Assembly: GCA_963556255.1 (NCBI GenBank) | Contig: OY744604.1 | Coordinates: 95,799,980-95,863,979 of the forward strand | Reading direction: 5' to 3' | From: Allolobophora icterica | Taxonomy: Eukaryota > Annelida > Clitellata > Crassiclitellata > Lumbricidae | DNA: 64,000 bases | In this document: piece after piece, positions 21,425-31,744 of the stretch | Layout of the letters: the number at the start of each line of letters is the position of its first letter | Numbering within the stretch: the first letter of the stretch is position 1 | Made by a program: the position numbers and the translations under genes | The notes under the pieces: generated by a model | Told to the model about the DNA's origin: nothing | Databases searched by the model: none | The model's input: only the letters and a program-made list of their open reading frames with translations

Positions 21425-24208
21425 ATGGAATATGTGGAAAAATCGAAGCAGGAAATTTTATCTGAATTCATTGTTGGGACATGCCAGTTGCTTCCTAATT
21501 CGTACGATCCTATTTCTGAACCTCCACATTACGGAGACATGTACGCCATACACTGTGGCAGCTCTATGGAGTTCTACATACGACCATTGAATTCATGCTT
21601 CAACGACCTTGATACATTAATCATAAAATGTGATCATTTGGTTTTCGCAGAAGATTTTCCAGTGTTGCCAAATGATGTGAGTCGCCTACACGATACAGTC
21701 GACTGCTACAAGATGGAGCCGGACCTCAGGTTCCCAGGTTTTGTTCGACTTCGATTTTTGGGGAAAATGATTTATAGCTGGAAATTTAAAACATATGAAT
21801 TCAACCATACAATTAAACCACGAATATACCTTATGTTCGATATGGCTGCTGATGTAGCTGCCCGTAACCTGATCAAAACACGATTTTGTCAACAACCATA
21901 TACTGCGAGAGGTCCAGCAATTACGATTGAAAAGGGTGCAACGTCCCAACCGAACGATAACGTCGCAAGCCTATGGTGCCCTCGGTGGCCTAAAGAAGCC
22001 CAAAGTTGGTCTAAGCGAACTAGAAATCATGGATGGCCGATGATTGCTACAATCTCCGATGTTGTACAACAAGGTTGTCATCTGGTATACGCTCAGCACC
22101 GTGCCTGTAGAAACGATAAATTTCAGTGGAGATTGTCATTTTCAGTGGCGGAAATAATCTTGCTGCAGAGTTGGAGTCAAGTTCAACAGATTGTGTATCA
22201 TATGCTCAGATTCTTCTCCAAGAGAGAATTAATACAAAAGGATTGCAATAAGGAAGATGAGGTTCTATGTACATATCATTTAAAGACATTGATGTTATGG
22301 ACGTGTGAAGAGATGTCACCAGAATGGTGGAATTCCTCTTCGATTGTGGCAATCTGCTGTGAGTTGCTTAAAAAACTTTCAGAATGGCTAAAAGGGAGAT
22401 ACTGTCGGAACTACTTTATCCCTGAAGCAAATTTATTTCATGAGCGATTCAGTTCGACAATTCTTGACAAAGTAGAAAGACAATTGAATAAATTCAGCAA
22501 ACCTGGCATTCTCTGCCAATGGTTGATAGAAAATTACATACATCAAGACATCATAGCATTTTTCCAAATCGAACATATTGCGGATTTTTCAAAATGCCTA
22601 TTGTCTCTTCTTGAATATCGGAAAACATTGCAGTCAGAATCGTTGAATTTATTGTTTTTCATCGAATTTGTACACTGTAATATCTACACTCGTAGATCAA
22701 CTAAATTTCACTCAATACAGCCAAGATCAGTCCTAACTGAATTGCGTGCCCAGAGAGAATTCATATTGTTAGAAAAAAAACAAATGATGATGCTACCAGT
22801 GCCGGTTTCCGTTTCATGTTTTACATACTTTGATACAACGGTGTATTGTTTAAATACTGCACATAGACTAGGTAAAGGAGAAATATCATGGGATAGCGAA
22901 CTATTCGAATATGTCAAAGGAATTTTCTGGAAACCTAAAATCGTAAAGAGCCAATATCATCTTTTTCCTGAACCCTTAACAGCAGAAAGTTGTCAGTGTC
23001 AATTTCTGCGAGCACAGGAATTGATGGAAAATTTAACTGGGTCAAATACCTCTTCAGAATTTCAACTATTGTCTGTCATGTCGATTAAGTTTCTCAGAAA
23101 CGTTCTGGAGTGTGACGATTCTCAATCAAACGGCCATGCCGCTGCAGTTTTGGCCTCTCTGGCTGCTCTACATTTTGCATCATCAGAATACCAAATAGTA
23201 ATAGACATCTGCTCAGAAGTGTTGATGAGTCAAACGAACAAAATAGAAAATGAAACATTGAATGCACGTTGCTTGTTCTTTATTGACGATGTTGTTAGAA
23301 TCGTAGCACTTAATCTGCTCTGCAAGATGTTAACTGAAAATATGGATTTTAGTAAGAGGCACATTTATCTTGATCTGCGTCTTACACCAAAGGTGTTTGC
23401 TTATTACTTGACAGTAATGTGCGCGAAAAGAATCTCTAAACATTTTGAACTGGATCCTGATTTGCCTACATCGGCATTTCCTTTAGACCAATTTTTGATG
23501 GCTGTCGCCAAACAAAGGACAGACATTTTGACGAAGTCACGCACTTGTTTGAAAACGGCCAAGCAGCGTGTATATCGCAGAACCGATAGAGTGTCAACAA
23601 ATGCGACTTTAAGCGAGGAAACTGTGATTGTTAAAGAAAATCTTATTCATTATCTAACGGAATATGCTTTTGAAAATATTTCGTCATTCTACAGTGTGAT
23701 CCACAAAGACTTTGGCATCAAGTGCAACACAGCTGACTGCTATCGAGCTTTGCACCTTTACAAGTGTCGCCAATATGGTCAAGTATTGCATTTATGTGAA
23801 CAAATTCTGAATGAGCCTGATCTGGAGAGTGATTTGAAGAAGTTTGCATTAACGAATGTTTTGGTCATACCACCGTTTGAGTCGTTTTTCGATAGAGACG
23901 TACAATCGTTGATAGGACTACATACGCTCCTGTATTTTTTATCACCTCTGAATGATGATTTGGGGAAATTTAAGTTAGCTGTTCAGTTTTTTGGCCAAGG
24001 TGTGCACTATGACTCTCTTAAGAAGCATTACCAAGTAAGAAGTCATCATTTTCTCGGAAGACATTTCATTGCGAGATATTTGAAACTCAGATGTTATATC
24101 GACTGCAATTATCCGTGTAGACAGGAATTATCTAATTTTTGTGCAAAGAAGAGTAGCCTTCCGTTTGAGCACATTATACGCCAGCTTCTTCGACAAAAAA
24201 AATCATAA
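21425..24208 (+). CDS. Mab-21/cGAS-like nucleotidyltransferase with TPR-like C-terminus, copy C (intact)
   Basis: The only open copy: 927 residues from the conserved MEYVEKSKQEILSEF start. An in-frame ATG at 21317 would add 36 residues but lies upstream of the predicted acceptor and is not kept in E. Residues 45-63 hold the nucleotidyltransferase signature (G45 S46, then FNDLD with D61 and D63). The Mab-21 helical half follows: WCPRWP about 184-189, QWRLSFSVAE 234-243, TYHLKTLMLW 283-292, NYFIPEANLF about 340-349. Known members of this fold include cGAS and cGAS-like receptors, which make cyclic or linear oligonucleotide second messengers when they sense nucleic acid. Activity here is inferred, and I did not assign the third metal ligand. 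Residues ~350-927 are helical with TPR-like stretches (near 571 and 767) and no domain I can name. No signal peptide or membrane segment is seen, so a cytosolic protein is likely. An A8 run ends it about six residues early relative to copy A. Confidence 0.85.
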   Translation: MEYVEKSKQEILSEFIVGTCQLLPNSYDPISEPPHYGDMYAIHCGSSMEFYIRPLNSCFNDLDTLIIKCDHLVFAEDFPVLPNDVSRLHDTVDCYKMEPDLRFPGFVRLRFLGKMIYSWKFKTYEFNHTIKPRIYLMFDMAADVAARNLIKTRFCQQPYTARGPAITIEKGATSQPNDNVASLWCPRWPKEAQSWSKRTRNHGWPMIATISDVVQQGCHLVYAQHRACRNDKFQWRLSFSVAEIILLQSWSQVQQIVYHMLRFFSKRELIQKDCNKEDEVLCTYHLKTLMLWTCEEMSPEWWNSSSIVAICCELLKKLSEWLKGRYCRNYFIPEANLFHERFSSTILDKVERQLNKFSKPGILCQWLIENYIHQDIIAFFQIEHIADFSKCLLSLLEYRKTLQSESLNLLFFIEFVHCNIYTRRSTKFHSIQPRSVLTELRAQREFILLEKKQMMMLPVPVSVSCFTYFDTTVYCLNTAHRLGKGEISWDSELFEYVKGIFWKPKIVKSQYHLFPEPLTAESCQCQFLRAQELMENLTGSNTSSEFQLLSVMSIKFLRNVLECDDSQSNGHAAAVLASLAALHFASSEYQIVIDICSEVLMSQTNKIENETLNARCLFFIDDVVRIVALNLLCKMLTENMDFSKRHIYLDLRLTPKVFAYYLTVMCAKRISKHFELDPDLPTSAFPLDQFLMAVAKQRTDILTKSRTCLKTAKQRVYRRTDRVSTNATLSEETVIVKENLIHYLTEYAFENISSFYSVIHKDFGIKCNTADCYRALHLYKCRQYGQVLHLCEQILNEPDLESDLKKFALTNVLVIPPFESFFDRDVQSLIGLHTLLYFLSPLNDDLGKFKLAVQFFGQGVHYDSLKKHYQVRSHHFLGRHFIARYLKLRCYIDCNYPCRQELSNFCAKKSSLPFEHIIRQLLRQKKS

Positions 24209-24792
24209 AATTAATTTATAATCACAGAGTATTATCATGTAAACGACCAAGTAACGATTTTACCTGTTGATATGCTTTTATTTCTTGTGTAAAGTTGAAG
24301 ATTGTAAATAATTGAAGGAAGGCATTCAGTTGTTAAGATGTGTTGACATTCTTTAAATTTACGCAAAGGAGTAAACCCCAATAGTTACAAATTTTCTGGG
24401 ACCACTCAAAACCATCACAATGGGCCAAAACCTCTTCCACCCAGAAATTCTTTCACAACTGCAAATAATATATCTCTTTGTTTTGTTTTCTTATGAATTA
24501 CTACCTCTGCGAAAACAAAGGAAGTTCTTGGTACTGTTAATGTAGCCGATAGAATTTAGCGTTTGCGCTGAAAAATAATCCACTCGAGAACAGTTCATGG
24601 TTTCATTCTTAAGCAGATGACAAATTGAAGATCTTGCTACTGAGTTCAATATTCGGAGTCATGATATAAGTTGTTATGGAAAAGTTCTACATCGTTGATT
24701 AAAATCTGAGCGCTTATGACCAGCTTTTATGAATGCTGCATCAAGTCCTAGGGATCGTCCAAATATATCGTTTGAAGAATAGCTGGTTTGTT
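24209..24792. other. 3' flank of gene C
   Basis: Conserved non-coding flank found after all gene copies (TAAAGTTGAAGATTGTAAATA, GTAGCCG.TAG.ATTTAGCGTT, AATAGCTGGTTT). No gene seen. No clear polyadenylation signal stands out, although short A/T-rich candidates occur. Confidence 0.6.
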
Positions 24793-25112
24793 TGTATTGT
24801 ATTGTACTTAAACATTTATAAAGCGCCTCTAGTAGGGTGAACCGTTCAGAGGCGCTTCCAGTGCGCAAGGCCAAGAGAAAAGAAATAAGTCTTAAGATAA
24901 GCAAAAGAAGACGAGGTTACTTATTAAAATTTGAGAGCGAGTAGAAGGAGAGAGTGTATTCCAGAGAGTGGGATCAATTGAGGTAAAAGATCGGGAATGC
25001 GCCATAGCTGTTCTAGTATGAGGAACTGAAAGACCAAATCTGTTCGAATTGTGAAGTGGACGATGAGAGGAGACAGAAAGAGGCCGGTTTGTGGGAGACA
25101 CGAGAGGACAGG
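24793..25112 (-). mobile_element. CR1-like LINE 3' end (counterpart of 8035-8345)
   Basis: (TGTAT)n at its 3' end, TTTATAAAGCGCCTCTAGTA, then the reverse complement of the RT tail LWNTLSPSTRSQ. It is shared with copy 1 of the segmental duplication and is therefore older than it. Confidence 0.8.
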
Positions 25113-25419
25113 AGATAGAACAACAGGATCATAGAAACTATAAATGTGCTTTGTGCCAAGCGTAAATATAGCGCTCCCCCAAGTATCAACCTAATCAATA
25201 ACGACCAAATTTGTTATCTTGAATATAATATTTACTATTAATATGTTCAAAGTCCTATTGAAATGAGCCTGCACTATCATGTATCCATCTATTAATATTA
25301 TATATACACTTTTATTTGTTGTTACTTAATTTTATTACATTTATTTAATTTTAAATGGATATTATATTTCAAGATGAAGTTACTAGTTTAATAATTAAAT
25401 CATTCCGTCTCAAAATTTG

Positions 25420-26000
25420 CGCCCTTGAGTGGCGACCTGTTCCATGGCACAGCTGGGACAACCCTCGTTACGACACTGCCCTACAACATTCCCAGCCCGA
25501 GTATATCCTTGAACTCTTCACCATCCTCTTGTTCATCCTCCAATCTCAGTCTCTCTCTGGACACCCCCCCCCCCCGACTACTCATCTGAATTTCTTCAAC
25601 CGAACCATATCCAACACAACACCACGCCTTCGGAACGATCTTCCCCTGAGTTCCACAGATTCTCGGTTTCTGCATCATCATTCCAACCTGTTCTCCATCA
25701 CCCTCCCCATTGTTCTCTATCTATCACCCCCCTCCAGCTTCCGCAAGCTTTTCAAATCTAAACTGAAGTCTTATCTTTTCAAGAGCTCTTACCCTAACTC
25801 ATATGATCCTCCGTCTTCCAATTCTTCTCGCCATAAACGACACCCGCCTTAACAGCTGCTCTGCCCCCTGTGTTAGCTGCCCCATGGTAATCGGACTCGG
25901 TCCTCCTTTGGACTACTCTTTGGAAAACCCCTCTTATTTGATGCAGCGCTCGAGTTGGGGCAGATACCCTGCGTTTGGCCTTCGAGTGGCACCTTAAAAG
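25420..26000 (+). mobile_element. LINE RT C-terminus and 3' end
   Basis: Translation gives a degenerate RT tail: LRNDLPLSSTDSRFLHHHSN, then FRKLFKSKLKSYLFKSSYPN. Fragments of the same element occur at 8705-8925 and, inverted, at 19331-19629. After about 25950 the sequence becomes a flank module shared with 46080-46260. Confidence 0.7.
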
Positions 26001-26639
26001 TTTGGAGTTTAAGATTACCATAACCATAGATATTTCCACACACGGCTTAAGTCACCAACGTTGAGTTCTCTCGAACCGCGATGCACATTCCAGCGTCAGT
26101 GATATCCATGTAAGGACGCTCAGACTTTTGAACGCTATTGTTTGTTGGCAGTTATGAGGACATTGCTGGTTGTCTGCATATAAGATGACATATTTTACAA
26201 TTAAATATAACTGCAAACAAGCAACTGTTTCAAATCGATTTGAATCTGTGCTCTGCAATGTGTGGTATAGGGAAGAAACTGTATATCTCCGAGGGCAGAG
26301 ACGCGCTGATCATCGACCATGGCTGAGTTAGATTCGGAAGACAAAGCCCTTTGAAGTCAGCCGGTGCATTGTAAACCACTAAGGATAACGCAAGTAGTTG
26401 GATCTTAGATCGAACAACCGTTTCTCCTCAGGAAGCTGTTGCAACGGTTATCGCATGCATGGGATATAAAAGAGGATTCTAGCTAATTGGCTACCGCACA
26501 GTTTACGAACATACATAGATCATAAATCTGTATTTTAGAAATTAAGTCCCAATACAAATTCATGAAACAGAAAGTTAGACATAATTTACTTGGTGTTAAG
26601 TTGTTTTTAAATCTGAATAACTAGACTGAGAATGCAGTG

Positions 26640-26663
26640 TATATATGCATGTGCATGTGTTAG

Positions 26664-26696
<33 letters not shown>

Positions 26697-26870
26697 TTGT
26701 GTGTGTGTAGGTGTGGGTGTGTGTGTGTGTGGGGGGGTTTGTTGGGATATGTTGTGCGTGTGTGTGTGTGTGTGTTTGTGTGTGTGTAGGTGTGGGTGTG
26801 TGTGTGTGTGGGGGGGGTTTGTTGGGATATGTTGTGTGTGTGTGTTTGTGTGTCTGTGTGTGTGTGTTCG
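26640..26870. repeat. (TG)n tract containing a duplicated GGGGGTTTGTTGGGATATG unit
   Basis: TG microsatellite with two tandem copies of a ~75-80 bp compound unit that includes a G-run followed by TTTGTTGGGATATGTTGTG. Apparent frames (VCVC or HTHT) are artefacts. Confidence 0.9.
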
Positions 26871-26946
26871 TTTAATGAAAAACACCAGGTGACACACCGC
26901 ATCTGGGTACAATCGTTAACACAGCATAATTTGTTTCCAAGAGTAA

Positions 26947-27042
26947 ATTTAAAATAATACAAAAGACCAGGAGGGTATATTTAAAATAATACAAAAGACC
27001 AGGAGGGTACATTTAAAATAATACAAAAGACCAGGAGCGTCA
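26947..27042. repeat. Three tandem 32-bp units
   Basis: Unit begins ATTTAAAATAATACAAAAGA then CCAGGAGGGTAC, with starts at 26947, 26979 and 27011. Changes between units are one or two bases, indicating a recent expansion. Confidence 0.95.
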
Positions 27043-27195
27043 GCTACGTGGGTATAACACTCGGGGAATAAAGTTACGGACGTCCTTTGTTGGCAGAGTG
27101 AAGTCGTGCGGCCGGTTCCGAAGGCGATAGGGCCGCCAAGCCAATGGAGGGAACAAGCCGCGCAGCACATGAGACTCATTTGTCCTGATAGCGAC
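27043..27195 (-). mobile_element. LINE RT C-terminal tail
   Basis: The minus strand encodes SHVLRGLFPP, RNRPHDFTLPTKD and RNFIPRVLYP, the same LINE family as 37090-37680 (RPRPHDFTLPPKDDSNFVPR). Only the tail is present. Confidence 0.7.
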
Positions 27196-27206
27196 AGTGA
27201 TAGCGA

Positions 27207-27488
<282 letters not shown>

Positions 27489-27649
27489 TGATAGATAGAT
27501 CCGGGAATCGAGCGCTGTGTGTGTGTGTGTACGCGCGAGTAACTATACATGAAAGAACCAATTACAATTATGTATTATATGTACTTAGTCATATATTATA
27601 ATACATGAATGCATACTGTATATATAGAATGTATATATAAAACAGTAGT

Positions 27650-27827
27650 ATAGATGGTTGATAGATAGATCCGGGAATCGAGCGCTGTTTCTTTCTGATG
27701 CCTTCTCCCTCTCTCCTATCATAATTTACCATCGGTCGCCTATTACCATAATGATTATGATTCCCCATTGTCCTCTTTACCTTGTGGTAATTTATTGCCT
27801 ATAGGCCCCTATATGAGTCTGTTGGTT
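27650..27827 (+). repeat. Shared flank module (GATCCGGGAATCGAGCGCTG)
   Basis: GATAGATCCGGGAATCGAGC...TTTCTTTCTGATGC...ATCGGTCGCCTATTACCAT is also present at 16380-16500 and 48655-48800. It lies downstream of genes B, C and D and always follows a TG- or AT-rich tract, so it is part of the duplicated unit. Confidence 0.8.
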
Positions 27828-27836
27828 GCATTCTTT

Positions 27837-28398
27837 GATTTACGGACCATTGATCACAGGACTATTGATCATAGGACAATTGATCATAGGACGTTTGGTC
27901 CCAAGGACCATAGATCATTAGGGCCATTGATCATAGGACTGTTGATCATGTATGTATGAATGTATGTATTTATATTTGCATGAATATACAAACATACGTG
28001 GATACACACATGCATACATGCATACATACATTCATGTATACATACATGCATACATACATACATGTATGTATGTATTTATGTATGTATGCATGTATGTATG
28101 CATGTATGTATACATACATGTATGTATGCATGTATGTATGCATGTATGTCTATATGTATGTTTGTATGTATGTATGCATGTATGTATGCATTTATGTATG
28201 CATGTATGCATGTATGTATACTTTATGTATACATGTATGTATGTATGTCTGTATCTAAGCATGTATGTATGCATGTATGTATGTATATACGAACATACTG
28301 AATTTTGGTTTCTATACCAAACATCGTATGATCAACTGTACAGTCCTATGATCAATAGTCCTATGATAAATGGTCCTGTGATCAATGGTCCGGTTACC
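27837..28398. mobile_element. Foldback-like element with TIRs made of short tandem repeats, 562 bp
   Basis: Left arm GGACCATTGATCACAGGAC and repeated ATTGATCATAGGAC units. The right arm is the inverted counterpart (GTCCTATGATCAAT units ending CAATGGTCCGGTTACC). The middle is (ATGT)n. A 9-bp target duplication GCATTCTTT lies at 27828-27836 and 28399-28407. The related flank module near 48815 has GCATCCTTC once, an empty site. There is no coding capacity; Met-Tyr-Val-Cys frames come from the ATGT repeat. Confidence 0.88.
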
Positions 28399-28419
28399 GC
28401 ATTCTTTCACAGTGCGCCG

Positions 28420-28840
28420 TGTCTTCTCCCCTTCATTTTTTCAAAGGGAACAACCGTGGAGCCACTGATAAATAATAATTAGACCTATTTAGGGCCAATA
28501 AAACCCGTTTAATACCAGCAGGCCATCGCTGATTGTTTAGTTAGCAGCGCGCTGTAGACCAACGGACAATTCCCCGTGTATGGCGAACAGTGTGGTTATA
28601 AATTGTCTAATGTCTACTACGAGAGAAGGACAATCCGTTTGTCCTGTAGGCAGTTCGGTTGGATTGGCAAAGCAAGTGTCGGGTTGATAGTGACGATGTA
28701 TTGGCGGAGTGTCACCATCAGGGCATTTATAGGAACGTTACGACCATTTTATTATCTCGTACGAATCGACTGTTATTACATTGTTTTTTGCTGTCGCTTT
28801 CTAAGGGTGTCTTATGGAGAATCTTCAGCGCTTTCGATAA
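28420..28840 (+). repeat. Shared flank module (GGAGCCACTGAT ... GGCGGAGTGTCACCATCAG)
   Basis: Matches 30500-30830 and 48860-49200, including GACGATGTATTGGCGGAGTG and TTATAGGAACGTTACGAC. The module usually precedes the 190-bp module. No coding frame is conserved. Confidence 0.75.
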
Positions 28841-28869
28841 GCTACATAAAGCGCAGAATATATTTTACT

Positions 28870-29489
28870 TAACTTAAAATTGCACGATTTGTATTGTATT
28901 ATTTTGGATTACATTCGTTTCAGGAAATAATGCAAAGGAAGAGAGCTTTTAAATTATAAATTGCAGAGAGTGTTAAATTAAAGTAATCACTAAATTTGGC
29001 TGTGTCAGCCGGAAACTGGGTCACATGTATTAAGCGTTGGCCGTGATTAATTCGGTTTATGGTGGTTCGTTTTTTACTGGCTGACCTTAAATAGAAAATT
29101 TCGTTGCCATGGTCTGGAGTCAATCAACGACCTTTTATATAGAACGGAAGTCAACATGTCTTAACCCAGTTTCTTACTTCTGGATTCACGTATCCATCCT
29201 CGCTTCGTCCGAAAATCTTTTAATCTATTTGATGTGTATCGAGACTGTTTTTTGGAAAGTAAGTTTATAGCTAAAGCTGATACATTTTGTGGGGTGCGCG
29301 ATCGTCTATTGATTCGCATGCTGGACTTCTTAGAAGTGAACATTGTGTGATAATATATTAGTATCATGATGACGGAGTTATAGCAGTCATTAGATTATAT
29401 TTGAGATTAGATAAGATTAGATTTTACCTTTTCTTTCTACCAACCTGCGTTCTGCGTCTGTCACCACCTCTGTTCTGTTAGTAGTTAAG
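28870..29489. other. No gene seen
   Basis: AT-rich sequence without a recognisable gene or element terminus. Confidence 0.5.
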
Positions 29490-29575
29490 ATTTATCGCAT
29501 AACATGTACTGATTTGTAATCATACTGCGTTGTTGTCAGTTTGAAGATATTAAACGAAGATTATTATTATCTAGG
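29490..29575 (+). mobile_element. SINE/LINE 3' tail fragment
   Basis: ACTGATTTGTAATCATACTG then GTCAGTTTGAAGATATTAAA and (ATT)n matches the tail of the SINE at 32520-32818 and, more loosely, the LINE tail at 37600-37680. Only the tail is clear. Confidence 0.65.
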
Positions 29576-30029
29576 TAATCTTAACTATTATCTAAATTTA
29601 GCTCTCGCTAGAGGCCATTCAGCCGACCCCCGCACCCCCACGCCGCGCACACACCCACCGAACAGAATACCAGAACGTTTCTGAGTGGAGCCAAATTTCT
29701 TCTGTCTCCCTCTGCCTATGTTCCCTCTTCCTCTGTCCCTCTCGTCTCCGCTGTGCTTCTTTTTCCCTCCACCCTTCTATGTCAGTCGGTCGGTGGGGCG
29801 CTGGGTGTCTAAATATTGACCCTCTCACTCTGTTTCGACCACTATCGCCATCTGTTGACAAACGTCTCCACACGTGGCCCCACCATCCGACAAATGACGA
29901 TCGCTTTAATTACACGTAATATGGATCGCCGCACCTAAGTACGAGCGCCTGCCTGCCCTGGGGTTACATGCATGCGCCTCCTCTTCATCCTCCTCCCGGA
30001 TCCTCACACACCACTGTCTCAATCCAGGA

Positions 30030-30475
30030 GTCTCTGGCTGTCACTCTTTTTCTCTCTGTCTTTCTAAATTTTGGTGGATGTATCTCCTTCACCTTTTCCA
30101 ATGTATGGTCTCTTCTATTCCTCTTCTACTTCGTACTCCTCGTCCTCCTCTTCACCATTTCTTTCTCCCCCTTTTCTTTTTTTCTTTCTTCTTTTTCTTC
30201 TTTTTTATCTTCTTCCTTCCAGGTCCATTTCTATCCTCTCACACTTTCTCCTGTAGCTCCTGCTGTCCTGCTCCTCTTCCTCCTGCTTTTCTTCCTCCTC
30301 TTACGCCTCCTCCCTCTGTTCCTCCTCATTATAATCCAGTTCCTCCTCCTGTTCCTGTTCCTCCTTCTCCTCTTTCTCCTCTTTCTGCTCCTCCTCTTCT
30401 TCCTCCTGCTTCTCCTCTTCCTCTTCTTTTTCCTCCTACTCCTCATCTTCCTCCTTCATTTCCTTTTTATCAGAG
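30030..30475. repeat. Polypyrimidine tract (CTCCTTTTC)n
   Basis: About 450 bp of almost pure C/T on the plus strand. Leu/Phe-rich or Arg/Lys-rich frames over it are compositional artefacts. Such tracts can form triplex structures. Confidence 0.9.
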
Positions 30476-30499
30476 TCCACCCTGCCTTCTACATTTCGT

Positions 30500-31175
30500 T
30501 TTTAGAAGGGAACGGCCGATGGAACCACTGATAATAATGAGGCCTATTTGGGGTAATACCTTGTCACCTTGTGCTGTCAACTCTTGGAGCTCTAGCGATC
30601 GTCATGATAAACATTCTCCATTGTTAAGGGGGTAATAAAGCCCGCATAATACCGGCAGGCGATCGTTTATTGTTTGATAAACAGCGCGCGATAGACCAAC
30701 GGACAATGTCCCTAGTATTATAGTGACGATGTATTGGCGGAGTGTCACCATCAGGCCATTTATAGGAACGTTACGACTATTTTATTATGTCGTACGAATC
30801 GATTGTTATTACTCTGTTATTGATGTTGCTCATTAAGGCTGTTTTGTCGAGATCGGATCCTCCGTGTTTTACATTTTTAAAGCAAACAATTGCGGGTTAA
30901 AAGAATAATAACACGTTTCTCTGTTTATTTTCATTCTCTTATATCTCACATCCTGGTATGCGCATGCATCCACTGGTCACATGCTTAATTATCAATGGGT
31001 ATCAGAATCAGGATCAGGATCAGGAAATTGTATTGAGAAAACTTTACACATGCGATTTTTATCGAGTTCAGTCTTTGTATGTTTGAAGTTCAATTGAAGT
31101 TCATTCATCAACACTTCTTTCCAAAATATTAGCATCGCTTAAGGTAAGTTGTTGTTTAGTCGAAGCATTCACGTA
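30500..31175 (+). repeat. Shared flank module plus ~190-bp module, copy 3
   Basis: 30500-30830 repeats the GGCGGAGTGTCACCATCAGG block. 30978-31170 repeats the 190-bp module and contains AAGGTAAGTTG on the plus strand and ASTKQQLTLSDANILERSV on the minus strand. No gene copy follows directly, so the unit is an orphan. Confidence 0.7.
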
Positions 31176-31731
31176 TATTTAGGTTGTTTATGGTTGCCGT
31201 TACCCGTTCGTTCAAGCTAATGATCATGAGTCTCGAGTTTGTCTCAAGAATGAGGTTCTGTATAAATTCGAGTCTGGGTGTCGGTCTAGTCTGTTGATAC
31301 ACCTCGAACTCCTTTGCGAAAGACATAGCCATAGTGCGGAGTGTGAGCAGTGGTGTGTATGGTTCTGGTTCGGATGGTCTGTGGTTCAAATCCTCGAGTT
31401 GTCGGGACAGAGCCATTCCGGTCTTCAGCCACGTAGTGAGATCTGCCCGAGCGGTTTTGAAAGTGTCAAAATCCGTTTCCGTGAGTTTCTTTGCCAGCAG
31501 TTCATTATTGAAACCGATCCTCATATTTTTCAGGCGGCCGCACAAATTCTAATAGGCTTTTCTAGTTTCACTAGTTATCTGATTCAGGTCAGAGTCGTCC
31601 AGAGTTCTATCGGTATGTACCTTCTCATGCAGTGTAGCTTGCTTTAGAAGTTGAGTTACTTGTTCTTCAAGTCTTACGATTCTTTCTGTTAGATTAGGAT
31701 CACCTTGTGGGGATTCACACGGTAGTTCCAT
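31156..31731 (-). pseudogene. Unassigned coiled-coil-like ORF with one amber codon
   Basis: About 190 residues on the minus strand starting MELPCESPQGDPNLTERIV. A leucine/glutamate-rich stretch (RLEEQVTQLLKQ) suggests a short coiled coil. A single TAG at 31549-31551 is followed in the same frame by NLCGRLKNMRIGFNNELLAK, then WLKTGMALSRQLEDLNHRP and a final NNLNIRECFD. The composition is protein-like on both sides of the stop. Its start lies 13 bp after the stop of the ORF at 31745-32026 on the same strand, a compact arrangement more typical of a mobile element than of an animal gene. I cannot assign a family. Confidence 0.45.
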
Positions 31732-31744
31732 TATTTTTCGTTTC

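Larger units (their letters stand above)
18577..25115 (+). repeat. Segmental duplication, copy 2 (carries gene copy C)
   Basis: Counterpart of 2191-8355. It includes the only fully open gene copy. It differs from the first block by a private LINE fragment at 19331-19629, a 30-40 bp insertion near 18680, and extra sequence after the stop codon. Confidence 0.9.

Noticed and set aside
27952..28482. 176-residue Met-Tyr-Val-Cys-rich frame and its antisense His-Thr-Tyr frames
   Set aside because: Generated by the (ATGT)n core of the foldback-like element.
29968..30635. Leu/Phe-rich and Pro/Ser-rich frames resembling membrane proteins, and the Arg/Lys-rich antisense frame
   Set aside because: Direct consequence of a 450-bp polypyrimidine tract.
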